64,000 bases of DNA from Tenrec ecaudatus (lineage: Eukaryota > Chordata > Mammalia > Afrosoricida > Tenrecidae): positions 14,221,001 through 14,285,000 of the forward strand of contig NC_134546.1 in assembly GCF_050624435.1 (NCBI RefSeq), read 5' to 3'. This document shows, piece by piece, positions 32,410 to 42,990 of the stretch; positions within the stretch are counted from its first letter, which is position 1, and every line of letters starts with the position of its first letter. The notes under the pieces are model-generated. The model was not told where the DNA came from. It searched no databases and worked only from the letters and a program-made list of their open reading frames with translations. Made by a program: the position numbers and the translations under genes.

Positions 32410-33637
32410 TGAGCCACCCAAGGGGAGGGTATTGTTTGTGTTGCCACAGGGAAAGAGGGACCAGATATAAAGCCAGTGCCAGATGAATGCAGTGTTCCGG
32501 CAAGGAGTGGGGAGTCAATGGAGGGGCCTGAGGGTTCGGCCTCCATACCAGCTATGTGGACAACTGCCCCCCACCCCAGAAGAATTTACTTGAGAGGATG
32601 GCACTGAAGCTGCCGCTAGGGGAGAGGGGCACGTTTGATCAGAGAAAATGGGAGCAAAGAAGGGGGAGGAAGAAAGAGTGGAGCACATCCTGCCCCATCT
32701 GACCTGGAAGACGATATCCCTGCTCTGAACAGCCAATGGACAGAGTGGACAATATGGCTGATCCCACTACGAGACACGCTGCCCCTTGATGGCCCAGGGC
32801 CCTAAGGGTGACAACACTGGAGACTCAGGGTCTGGACTGACCCAGACTGACCCCGTGACACCGAAGTAAACCACTAAAAGCATGCGGCAGAGCAACCATG
32901 GGAGCAGAGCAGGGAGCCCCCAAGGGAGTACAAAGGACAGACTCTGGGGACAAAGTATGGTACCATTGGACCTGACTGAAAGGGATCAGGTATCAAGCAT
33001 CAAGGAACAAAAAAATCACATCATTGTAAATGTGGGTGAGTGCAGAGTGGAGACTCAAAACCCATTGGTAGCCAACTGGACACCCCCTTACTGAAGGGTT
33101 GTGGGGAGGAGGTGAGCCAGTCAGGGTGCAGGGTAGCAATGATGAAACATATAACTTTCCTCTAGTTCTTAAATGCGTCCTCCCCCCAACTCTCATGATC
33201 CCAATTCTACCTTACAAATCTGGCTAGACTAGAGGATGTACACTGGTACAGAGAGCAACTGGAAACACAGGGACTCCAGGACAGATAACTCCTTCAGGAC
33301 CAGTGGTGAGAGTGGCGATGCCTGGAGGGTGGATAGAATGTGGGGTAGAAAGGGGGAACTGGTTAAAAGAATCTACATAATAGCCTCCTCCCTGGGGGAT
33401 GAACAGCAGAGAAGAAGGCGGGGGAGGCATCAGATAGTATAACATATGACAAAATAATAATTTATAAATGATGAAGTGTTCATGAGGTAGGGGGAGTGGA
33501 GGGAGAGGGAAAATGAGCAGCAGGTATTAAGGGCTTAAGTCAAAGGCAACTGTTTTGAGAATGATGATGGCAACAAATGTACATATGTTCATGACACAAT
33601 GGATGTATGCATGGATTATGATAAGAATTGATTTTTT
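32410..33637 (+). mobile_element. Composite retroelement, copy 3, with unique 5' part
   Basis: 32985-33637 matches the tail of the other copies ('aatcacatcattgtaaatgt', 'ggacagataactccttcagg', 'ctcatgatcccaattctacc', 'ggatgtatgcatggattatg'). 32410-32984 is different: G+C-rich, with 'gcagagcaaccatgggagca' and 'aagtaaaccactaaaagcat', and may be a 5'UTR-like leader. The element is flanked by perfect 13-bp duplications, so both halves moved together. The poly(A) is reduced to 'gattttttaaaa'. No coding frame of note. Confidence 0.82.
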
Positions 33638-33685
33638 AAAATGTGCTGAAAAACTTGGCTTATACACAGGTATATCTGGTATATA
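33638..33685. mobile_element. Duplication right copy and TIR element, right end
   Basis: 33638-33650 repeats AAAATGTGCTGAA. Then 'aaacttggcttatacacagg' completes the TIR element started at 32321. The right limit is approximate because AT-rich L1 text follows. Confidence 0.7.
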
Positions 33686-34720
33686 TATTTTTGTGGTGTT
33701 CCTATTTTCTTTGTTCTTTTTGATATTCCTGTCCTATTCTGTTATTGATTTCATGTATTCATTTTATGCTGTTATCTTGTATGTTCATCTCAGTTTTGTC
33801 TGCTGATGTTGTTCATTATTTGTCCATAGTGTCCTGTTTAGTATTTTTTTATAATGGTGATCTCATTTTAATAAATTTCTTAAGTTTAATATTGTGTGGA
33901 AATATAGTCCTTTGTCTCTTTCATATTCAAGTGATAATTTTGCTGGAAATAATATTTTTCATTGACAGTTTTTTTTTTCTTTCAGGATTTTATATATGTC
34001 ACTCCAATGTCTTCTTGCCTGTGTTCTACTGGAAATCCAAGCTTATTTTCTCGGTTTTCTTTCGTATATGACTTTTCATTTTTCCTGGCTGGTCTTACAA
34101 TTCTCTCCTTGATTTGATCTTAGAGAATTTGACAATGTGTTTGTGGTTTTTCTTTGGGGAGGCATCTCTCCTATTTGGGGTTCTCTCCACTTCCTGTTTT
34201 GTGCTGAGAGGAAAGCTTTCTCCCAGGATGACCTGTGCTATTTTCTTTGTGAGTTTTGTTGTTGTTCTTCCCAGTTGTGGAATCAAAATGAGGCACAGGT
34301 TGTTCCTTTTGATAGTATCCCTCATAATTCTTAGTCTTCAGTCTTTTGCTCTCTTTGTAGATTGGGCTGCTTATCCATTAGGGTGAAAAGATGTGTCTTC
34401 AGTCTCATAATTTGGCTTTCTCTTTCTTCAGTTCCATCACGTGTTAATTTATAGTGCTGTGCAATTTTCTTCTCTCGGTATTTGTCTTTTGGGTTTCTGC
34501 TTGGAGTTTTTATTGTAAGATCCCCATTTTGTTTTGTTTTTTATTGTTTTCTCAGACACTTTCTTTTTTTCATATTATGAAAGTACCCAATCATCATTCT
34601 TTTGGATTCTTTTTCTGAAATCTCAGAAAATTCAGATCCTGTTCATCTGTTGCCATTTCTCTGGGGTATGATGAATTAAGTGCTCTTCAGTTTACCAGGT
34701 CAAAATCGCAGTGCTAGCAA
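33686..34720 (-). mobile_element. Old L1 LINE, 5' region, antisense
   Basis: 'ataattttgctggaaataat', 'tgacagttttttttttcttt', 'tatgtcactccaatgtcttc' and 'ttgcctgtgttctactggaa' follow the complement of the pre-ORF2 part of old mammalian L1 (L1M/HAL1-like). Same strand and order as 30070-32320. ORFs on the plus strand are shadows. Confidence 0.7.
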
Positions 34721-35754
34721 TCGTCAAAGGACTCGAATTATATTCCCTTAAAATTTTTTTTAAGTTTTGGCAACAAAATAACTGCAGGGTTAGAAACTGG
34801 ACTGTGGGCTGGGAGTAGTAAGACTAGCCAATGAAATTTTCACAAAGCAGTATTTTCTGCCCTTGACAAATGAACGGATATGGTGCCGTGGTAGGAAAAG
34901 ATTCCTTGGTGCAACTTTTTGAGTTTTTTTCTTACCAATACTGTTTTCAGTTTTCTTATAATAAGCCTCCATGCTCATCCTATCTTTTGAGAAAACCTAC
35001 CAAGATTACCCTTTTGAGATCCTACAAGAAAATAGTTGTCATAACCTTTTAAATGAGCATCTGCACTGAATTTAACTGGCCCTAAAGGAAGTAGTTGATT
35101 CTCTGGGAAGTCGCTATTTTGATTGGACCCTGCTCTCTGAACCATATTAGTAAAGCAAAGACCCCTCCGCAGTTACAATTTATCCCCCCCCCCCCCCCAG
35201 ATCATCTCTCGTAGCTTTAATTTTGTTTACAATTCAACTTTGAGCCAGGTGGACTCTGTGTACGGCTTTGGCCACCATCATGCGGAAAGCTTGCTGAGGC
35301 CACCATGTTCACTTACAAGAGAAACTGCTGAGCGTGTACCATCTCCACTTCGCTGGCTGTTGCGACAGCGGTGAGTCTATGGTCTTCTTCCACCAGTTTC
35401 TAGACTTCTGGCACGGTTTTGTTGAAATAGACAGTTTTCCATTTCGTATTCCCTTAAAATGATTGACCTATCTAACATTGTTACATTCTGTGAGGCAGCC
35501 TTTCCATAAACGTGTTGCAAAGCTTCAGTGGTTCAGGAAAATATCCATTTGCGATTTGTTACAAATTTGAGGTTGGCCCTGACCTCAAAAAAATGAGTCA
35601 GAATGAACTTGATGAAAGTGAGTTTGGTTGGTTTTAAGAATGAGACTAAAATAAGTATATTATTTATTAAGAGAACTTGTCTGCAACCATTGAGTTATTG
35701 TTATTATAGGAAATTTCATAACAATAGGAAAATTACATTATTATTAAAAATACA
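34721..35754. other. Unclassified, includes C15 run
   Basis: A run of 15 C lies at 35184-35198. The block at 35200-35460 ('gctggctgttgcgacagcgg') is unique-looking. 35565-35640 is a worn AfroSINE tail ('gagtcagaatgaacttgatg'). Confidence 0.45.
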
Positions 35755-35859
35755 TTATTAGGATTTGCATTTCCTAGTGTTGAACTAGCCTGCCATTCCT
35801 GGAAAGGCACCACTCTATATACCCATCATGCTGTTCGTCTGAAGGCTTTATGCTGTTCT

Positions 35860-36500
35860 GTTTTATGGCTCTACCATACTTTGTATAACCAACCTTCACT
35901 GATAAACATTATGATTACCTGCAATCTTTGTGGATTATTTCATCATTATAACATTCCCATATAAGTACACTTAGACACACCCTCTGTGTGTACTTCTTCA
36001 ACTATCTCATTGAAATATATTCTTAGGTGGGGAATTGCTGAGGTAAAATGTACACATTTAAATATTTATATAGCTTGCCAAATTGTTATTCTAGGACTGT
36101 GTACCAGCATCAACACTCATTTTTCTTTCAGGAGCGTTTTCCATGCTCCCTGTGCCCTGCTAACTTCACAGCACTAACAATTTCTTTGCACGGTAACCAA
36201 AATACATTAGCTTATTGTTTCACTTTTACTCTATTCGTCGTCGTTGAACATTCACTTGATCACATCCATTTTCTGTTGTAATTATCCATCTTATTTCCTA
36301 ATTTCTAAGAAATTCTGTATACTAACCTCATAGTCTTTTATACTAAGGTGGTAATAATTTTATATACATTTAAATTCCATTGTTGTATTTTGTTATGCAT
36401 CTCTCACCTCAGCTGTTAATATTGCCTTTGTGAAGAAGTTTTTGGATTCAATATTGTTCTAAGAAAATCCTTCTTAACTCTCAGACCACTAGTGTTAACG
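35860..36500 (-). mobile_element. Old L1 3' end, antisense
   Basis: 'ggaattgctgaggtaaaatg', 'gcttgccaaattgttattct', 'actgtgtaccagcatcaaca' and 'gaagaagtttttggattcaa' follow the L1M-type 3'UTR complement in order. A further L1-like scrap ('gttgaactagcctgccattc') lies at 35765-35835 but is out of order with it, so it belongs to another copy. Confidence 0.75.
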
Positions 36501-37177
36501 AGGTCTTAATTACAATAATTGAATAATGAAGCTTAGGGCATTTAGCTTTCGTTTAGCCATGTTTCTAGAAAAATTGAGGGATCTCTGGGGTGTTCTGTTC
36601 AATAGGAACTGAACCTGCCTTATAAATGACAAGCTTTGTGCCAATCATTTCAGCAAATGAGTGTAAAATGTTCCGAAGCGACGCACTAATTAACCTCTAC
36701 ATGGAATGGGCATATATGCTTACTATTCTTCCTTTATTATTAATCTCTCAATGTGTGCACCTTTATTCCCTGGATTGCCCTTCATTAAAAGCTGGAGCCA
36801 ATGTGATCCAGCCGTAAAGAATCGCACGAGAGAAGGAGCAGTCACCGGAGGGAATTTCACACGGCTCTAACCTCAACAGTTATTTTGGTGCTGCTTCTGA
36901 GAGTCAGAGTCTGGTGTGTGAAAGCTGATATTGAGAATCTGAATTATGGCCACCTACTTGAGTTTGGCTTGTTCATGCCCTAGTTTAATGCTAAGACCAT
37001 AAGGAAAAAAGAAGGAACCAAGATCGCACATCTCAAAGCTTAGGGATGAAGCCAACTTAGAGCCGCGTGCTGAGTGTCAGGCAGCGTGAGAGTGTACTTC
37101 ATTCTCAAGTCCAGTGTTCGTTCACAGTCAACAGACGTTCGGGTGAAGTTAATATGTAAAAGAGGGGCCTACATAAC
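36501..37177. other. Unique sequence, possible conserved noncoding block
   Basis: No repeat recognised. 36620-36900 is complex sequence with homeodomain-type cores ('actaattaacctc'), a 'ttattattaatctc' core and no long ORF. This is the style of conserved noncoding DNA, which cannot be proven from one genome. Confidence 0.3.
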
Positions 37178-37345
37178 AGGAGCCCTGGTGGTGTAGTGGT
37201 TACACTGGCGATCCTCATGGTCAGCAGTTCGAAACCACCAGCAGCTCCTCAGGAGACAGACTAGGCTTTCTACTCCCTTACACAGTGACAGTCTCAGAAA
37301 CCCGCAGGGGATCACTGTGAGTCAGCATGGACTCAATGGCACTCA
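37178..37345 (+). mobile_element. AfroSINE, best-preserved copy
   Basis: A tRNA-derived SINE that depends on LINE machinery to move. The head starts 'aggagccctggtggtgtag', with an A-box-like TGGTGTAGTGGTT at about 37188-37201 and a B-box GTTCGAAAC at 37227-37235, so both parts of the RNA polymerase III promoter are recognisable. The body 'gactaggctttctactccc', 'agtgacagtctcagaaaccc' and the tail 'tgtgagtcagcatggactca' complete it. AfroSINEs are known only in afrotherian mammals, so this copy carries much of the weight of the host assignment. No poly(A) tail or clear duplication. Confidence 0.93.
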
Positions 37346-37349
37346 ATTC

Positions 37350-38715
37350 CACGAAACTGAAACCTCGATCCTAGGTTTATTTCTCTCCCTCCACAAGTCT
37401 GAATCAGACCTATGTTTGGGTGGTGTGCATTCACCTCAATCACGTCTCTTCTTCCCAACATTAACCGTTATCAGGAAATGGATGAGGGTTATCAATTAAA
37501 ACATTCTCCTGCTTGTCACTTAGGAGACTTTCCTGCCCCCCTTTGATTTATTATGAATGGAAATCGCGTCACGTCTGTCATTTTGGCTTACCTCAATGAG
37601 GTCATCACAAGCACACCTGGTGTCCTCTATAATTAATTTTCCTGAGTCACCGAGTAGCTTTATCTACCTTCTGCCGTCAACGCCTGGCTTTCTTTAAGAT
37701 CCGTCTTCGCAACAAGTCAACCACAATTGGGCACCGCCTGGGTTTCCCTTCCGTGGTGCTGAAAGAATGTCTTCTGACTCATTTTCTACGCACGGAGCCG
37801 CGAGGGAGGCCGCTGTGATCGTTTGCTTGTTTAGGCCCTTGTACGTTAGATTATTTAACTGTTTGTCTAATTCGTACCTCAGGGAGAGTTCTGCTCTCTG
37901 TTAAATCTTGTGATCATTTGAGAACTATTCACCAAATACACCTCTCTCTTAAACTAATTGTTTCAAATCAAATATTTGCTTCATCTCCCTTGTTTTAAGG
38001 TGCACTGCCCACTCTCCGCACACCCAGTTTCACGTTTGTAGAATCATAATAGGTCTCAGAGTCATCCTGCACCTTTAATAGAATGTTCCTCCCTACAAAT
38101 GAAAAAGGCTGGGGCTGAACCGTTCGTTTACTTTTTTGAATTCTAGCGATGGAGCGCGTTAAAGGGACGTTTAACTTGGTATTTGAGACACTGAGGACTT
38201 ATCGTCACTCCTAGTTCCCTCTCTGCTTCACCTGTCTCGATCACTTCCTTTCTGCCTGCAGCCATTTGGGTCACTTTTCCTAAGTTCTTTGCCTGGAGTC
38301 TGTTCATGAGCCTGGAACCTTGTACTGTATAAACGCTTTGTTGAGAAGTCAAGGGTGGGCTCTATGTAAACAATATTTTCTGTCTTGCTCTTCCTCATAC
38401 ATTTTCATGGAATTTTAATGACTGAATCCCATTAACTTCCAAAAAGAGAGTGAGTAAAATGCCAGGTGTGAACACGACAGCTCTGTGATGGTTCAACTTT
38501 CAAAGCCCTGAAGGCAGCTTTATTAACTATGACCTTTTACAAACATACATTTTCTTTGGTCACGGTGTGTGCTGGAGGGGAATTTGCTTACAGATCGCAC
38601 CTAGAAGCTTCATGGCTAGGTCTCAGAAAACTCTCTGCCATGGAGTCATTCCAACTCCTAGTGATCCTTCCTTTAGGTGGGAGCATATATGGAGGTATAT
38701 TTTTGTATGTATCTG
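37350..38715. other. Unique sequence without gene
   Basis: No repeat recognised. 37540-37990 and 38140-38350 are complex and unique-looking. The 69-codon minus ORF (38143-38352) has no domain. Conserved noncoding function is possible, not shown. Confidence 0.3.
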
Positions 38716-38719
38716 ATGC

Positions 38720-38845
38720 TACTGGGTATACATGGGACCATGAGTTGCCAGGGTATCAGTTCAAACCCACCAGCCTCATGTTAGAAAAAAGATGGGGCTC
38801 CTTGGAAATGATAGACAGGGTCACTATGAATTAGAATGGGCCCAC
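38720..38845 (+). mobile_element. AfroSINE fragment
   Basis: 'gccagggtatcagttcaaac', 'ccaccagcctcatgttagaa' and 'cagggtcactatgaattaga'. The head is replaced by unrelated text. Confidence 0.65.
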
Positions 38846-40335
38846 GGAAATGGGTGGGTTTATAAAAATGTGTGTCATTTAACTTAGAATCTAAATCATT
38901 ACTAGCAAATTAATTTCTTTACATATATGCCTCCTTAAAAATGCAGGTGTGGATTACATAAGTATTGTTTATGATTACATACATGTATTAGAACATATGT
39001 AAACTTAGCTATGTGTTTATAATCATCCATAACCCATTCAGTGGATGCAATAGAAGGTGAAATCAACTCTAGCTCTACTTTTTCTTCACCGTATGAACTG
39101 AAGTCATTTCAACATCCAGACGCTCAGTTTCCCTATTTATAAATAAAAGCAAAACAGTGACGCCTGCCACACATACAGAGAATACTATGCAGAGAATATG
39201 TTTTTAAAAAGTATAAGATGCTTTAAACATTTTGATAAAGTTTGATAAGGTTTATATGAATACCCTTCTTCCTATTTGAGGAGAAAGAAAAGCCCTGAAA
39301 TAGTGCATTTTGTCCCCAATCGCATGTATTTGCTTCTTTACATGAATATATAATACAAAAGAATTGAAACCTTCTCTTTCAAAAATCAGCAAATTGTTTA
39401 AAAAGATACTGCATATAAATTCTAAAAACACGTGCCTAGTCAATTGGTTTTCTTTATTGTAGGTATATACTTGCACACAGTCTTAAAGACCACAAGCTTA
39501 TAGCAGAAATTTGCTACAGATGTCAGTGTAATTTCACTGTTCTATCCCAAAACACCGAAAGAAAAAGCCAACTCTCTTTTTGTAAGTTTCTAGCTTCTCA
39601 GGGTTAGCATGCCCCAAATGGGATATATCCAAATTATGCCATACAGTATAAGCAAATGCAACGCATGATATCAGAGCTATCCCGCGCAGCTGCTTGCGGC
39701 TAAAGTGAAATCAAATCATCAAAACTGTAAAAACCTATTATGGGATTGCAAAGTTCATTTGAAATCAAATGTGGTCTGTGAAGCTTTGCTGTTGTGGAGT
39801 TTCTGGACACTGGTCAACCTAGACATTTTCCAGAAGAAGGTTCTTGAAATCACTGAGCCAACCCTTACAATCTTTTCCTTGTAGAGACTTGCATTTATCT
39901 TTTTTTGTTTGTTCTGCCTTTGAATGTGGAGACATTTCCATCAGCTCAGCTCACAGGACTCTTCAGAGATGGAACCCTACCTCATTGATAGGTCGGGTCT
40001 ATTTGAGAAACTCTCCATCTAGTCTCATGCTAAACCCGTATTTTGTTTTCTTTTCTAGGGTAAAGAACCTCCTATTCTATATCAGTGTTTCTCGAAGCTG
40101 AGTAAGTCTGAGGTCAAGCAGGGCACAGGGAAGTTTGACTAGGCTGATGTTTCCCAAGAGAGTGACTTCTGGATCTCTCTTCTACTCTGAGCTCAGAAAT
40201 ATGCCTGTGCCCACTTCCTCCTAAAATTGCTCTTTTCCTATTAGGTGCCTGATGCTCTTGTTTGGGGAGGCTGGTAGGTGGGTTTTGACATGACCCATGG
40301 TGAGACAATAGGATGCACGATAGAAGGAAAACTAC
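38846..40335. other. AT-rich, no gene recognised
   Basis: No repeat that I can name. ORFs of 74-90 codons carry no features. Confidence 0.35.
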
Positions 40336-40339
40336 CTGG

Positions 40340-40800
40340 TGCTGCATGGTCTTCGCACCCAGTCCTATGTTGGAGCTCATTGTCACGGCCGATCCATCTT
40401 GTTCAAGGCCCTTCTCATTTTTGCTGACCCTACTTTATCAAGCATGAGGTCCTTCTCCAGGGACTGGCTCCTCCTGACAACATGTCCAAAGTCCTCGAGA
40501 CAAAGCCGTGCCATCTTCTCTTCTAAGGAGTCTTCCGGCTGCACTTCCTCCAAAGCAGATTGGTTTGTTCTTTTCTCAGTCCAGGTACTTTTCTTTTGGC
40601 CAATACCCGAATGCAAACACATTGATTCTTCGCTGCCCTTCCTCACATGGCTCCCCATTCTTGTATGCCTATGAACCTATTGAAAACACCATGGTTTCGG
40701 TCAGGTGCACCTCAGTCCTCAACGACAACACCTTTTCTTTCAACACTTTGAAGTGTCAGCATTCCAGCCAACAGCCCGGTTGTGTCAACTCTTCATGTCC
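40340..40800 (-). mobile_element. RTE-clade LINE 3' part, antisense
   Basis: 'caagcatgaggtccttctcc', 'gacaacatgtccaaagtcct', 'gcacttcctccaaagcagat' and 'gtcaggtgcacctcagtcct' match 10.95-11.35 kb. It is the only sizeable RTE piece in the right half of the window. Plus-strand ORFs here (40339-40674, 40508-40807) are shadows. Confidence 0.85.
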
Positions 40801-41049
40801 CAACTGATGACCAACAAACAGCGTCAGGTGTGAGTGAAGATACTTCCAGATGAATTTTGACTCCTGCCTTTGGATCTTCCCAACTGAGGTCCCAGGCATC
40901 ATGAAGCAGAGATGAATCTTCTTCAAACCCCTGACCCCGGAAATTGCGATTATAATAAGATGGTTTTTTTTACATTGTGAAGTTAGGTTGCTTTCATAGT
41001 CATACTAACTGGACTGCTTCTTGAAGCTGGCTGACCTAATGACCTGCTT

Positions 41050-41300
41050 CAGTCTAAATAAATCAGTAAAACTCAGGCAAGGTGGACGTATTCCAGATTT
41101 GAGTCTAGGACTCAAGAGGGCTTTTATGTTTGCATTTATGTCTTGTGCCTTGGCTATTGTTATGGCAACCTGCTTAGACAACCCAGCTGGAGGAGAGAAA
41201 AGTAGAGCATACTTGAGCCAGCCTCAATCAACCCACAGTCAGCCAGTCTCTAGAACCCCATGGTCCGATACTAAGGTTAAATAGCATTTTGTGGCAAGAT
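41050..41300 (+). mobile_element. MLT1-like solo LTR (MaLR)
   Basis: 'tcttgtgccttggctattgt', 'ggcaacctgcttagacaacc' and 'cagctggaggagagaaaagt', followed by 'cacagtcagccagtctctag', follow the central part of mammalian MLT1 LTRs (memory match). This is an ancient retrovirus-like relic with no coding sequence. Confidence 0.55.
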
Positions 41301-41574
41301 ATATTCAATGCAACCTTTAAAATTCCAACACAAAACCTCACAAACCATACTCTTTTCAAGTACTGCCTAGGTCTCTGATATTTTTTATAAAAAAAGAAAA
41401 GAAACCGTTTCAAATCAGTTACCTATTGACTCTTACTGTGAGCCTTTTGTGGTCTATGGAACATACATTGTCCTATATTTTCTACTCCTAAAGTTTCGTG
41501 GGAAGCTACTATCCCACTTTTGATGTGGGGTATTATCTGGCAGGCCCTATATAAGTTATAACTAAGAAATGGGC

Positions 41575-42138
41575 CTCATCTTATAAATCCCTGTTAGAGA
41601 AACCCCCTTGGGACATACAAAGGGGTACCCCTCCAAAAATGGAATTTTCTTTACTTTTCCCCCCAAAGCTATATGTGTATATATATATATATATACACAA
41701 AAGAACCTTCAAGGTACTCTCCATTACATTTAAAACATTTGTCAAATCTTCAATTCCATTCTTGGAAACATTTTTCAAACTCATCTGTTTGGATGGCTGA
41801 CAGTGCCTGCCTTGTGCTTTCCTTCACTTCTTTCGATGTCTTTGAATCACTGTCCTTTCACTTCCCTCTGCATTTGCAGAAACAAAAAGAGTGAGGTCAG
41901 GTGAGCGAGGTTTTGGGGGCAAGAGAGACATGCTGTTTTTTGCCAAAAACTGGCACACTGAGATGGCTGCATGAGCAGGTGCGTTGTCTTGGTGGCAAAA
42001 CCAGTCTTCTGTCTGCCACCAAGCAGGCCTTTTTTTTGGTTGCTCACTGTTACCCAACCTTTTCAGAACCTCTAAATAGAAAGCTCGATGAACAGTCTGA
42101 CCTGGTGGAATGAACTCCAAATGCACTATCCCCCTCAC
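41575..42138 (-). mobile_element. mariner-type DNA transposon fossil, truncated
   Basis: Begins with a terminal-repeat-like 'gggacatacaaaggggtacc' at about 41610, then 'ctttacttttccccccaaag', a (TA)n expansion (41677-41696), 'ccttcaaggtactctccatt' and transposase sequence shared with 20150-20640. It stops at about 42130, where the other copy goes on, so one end is missing. Confidence 0.82.
41824..42138 (-). pseudogene. mariner transposase fragment with DNAPAH motif
   Basis: 104 residues open on the minus strand: 'VHLEFIPPGQTVHRAFYLEV' and 'LKRLGNSE' near the N-side, then 'FCHQDNAPAHAAISVCQFLA', holding the second catalytic Asp of mariner (HxDNAPxH), and 'PKPRSPDLT', the remnant of the 'YSPDLAPCDFFLFPxLK' block where the third Asp should follow. 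That block runs into a frameshift just after PDL, so the catalytic triad is not complete. Clearer than its sister at 20529-20759. Confidence 0.87.
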
Positions 42139-42645
42139 ATCAGCTGAGTTATTCTCTGGTTGTTGTTTTTCTTGTAGAGGTAGGTGGGTGGATGTTTTCC
42201 CTTCAAATACGTCCCACTAATGATATCAGCATTCATATTACCCCAAATATATAGGTTTTATTTAATTAAAAATGACTTCATGACTTAAAAACACAATTTC
42301 AACAACACGTTCCAAGCAGAAAAGCATTTGGTCTTGTAAGTGTTAACCACCATCATCACTCTGGCTCCTGCCCCCCCCCTGTCCCCGCTCCCTGTCCCCC
42401 CTCCCCAATGCACTAAAGCTCCTCTCTCCAAGTCGGCAATGACTGTCAGGATGCCACCTCTGATGTTTGTTGTGTCGCTTTCTTATCTCACTGAAGCCCT
42501 CGGCAGCATTCAACACGTCCCTCACTTTCCCTTTAGAAACACGTCTGCTCTTAAATCCGGGCACTCTCCAGGCTTTCCTCTTTCTTCTGTTTTCTTTTCA
42601 TCGCTTGTGCTAGCTCTGCCAACTAACGCTTTGTACCATCTATGG
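42139..42645. other. No recognisable feature
   Basis: C-rich low-complexity sequence at about 42365-42410. The 112-codon plus ORF (42340-42678) overlaps it and has no domain. Confidence 0.35.
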
Positions 42646-42649
42646 TACA

Positions 42650-42990
42650 GATGGTTATTGAACACCCCAAGTACTTAGCTGGGAGCTACAGTTCCAACAA
42701 TGGGACACAGGAACAAGAATTCTTGTCCTCATGGGACTTACTTTTATTGGAATGAGATGCGTGGGGGCAGGGTGGGGTGGTGCTTAACAGGTAAGTATCT
42801 ATCACGCATCGATAAGAGTACTTTGAAGGATAAGCAGAAGAAAGGGGATCGGAAGTGCAGAGTGGTGTTCTAACGACAACGGCGAATAGCCCACTGAACA
42901 TGTGTTCACGGAAGGACAGCGAGGAGCGAGCTGTCTGACTGGCCGGAGGTGGAAGCTCCGGGGCAGAAGGAACAGCAACTGCGGGAGCCC
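42650..42990. mobile_element. Ancient mammalian repeat (L2/MIR-type, uncertain)
   Basis: 'ggttattgaacaccccaagt', 'gggacacaggaacaagaatt', 'cttgtcctcatgggacttac' and 'ttttattggaatgagatg' have the familiar wording of a widespread mammalian repeat ('ttattgagcacc ... ctcatggagcttac'). I do not trust a family name. Confidence 0.45.

Noticed and set aside
33555-34386. Several 83-108-codon plus-strand ORFs with hydrophobic, membrane-like sequences
   Set aside because: They come from T-rich antisense L1 DNA, which always translates as Phe/Leu/Ile-rich text.
37188-37235. A tRNA gene
   Set aside because: The A and B boxes belong to a tRNA-derived SINE; the cloverleaf and acceptor stem are not formed.
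40339-40807. 111- and 99-codon plus-strand ORFs
   Set aside because: They are shadows of an antisense RTE LINE fragment.
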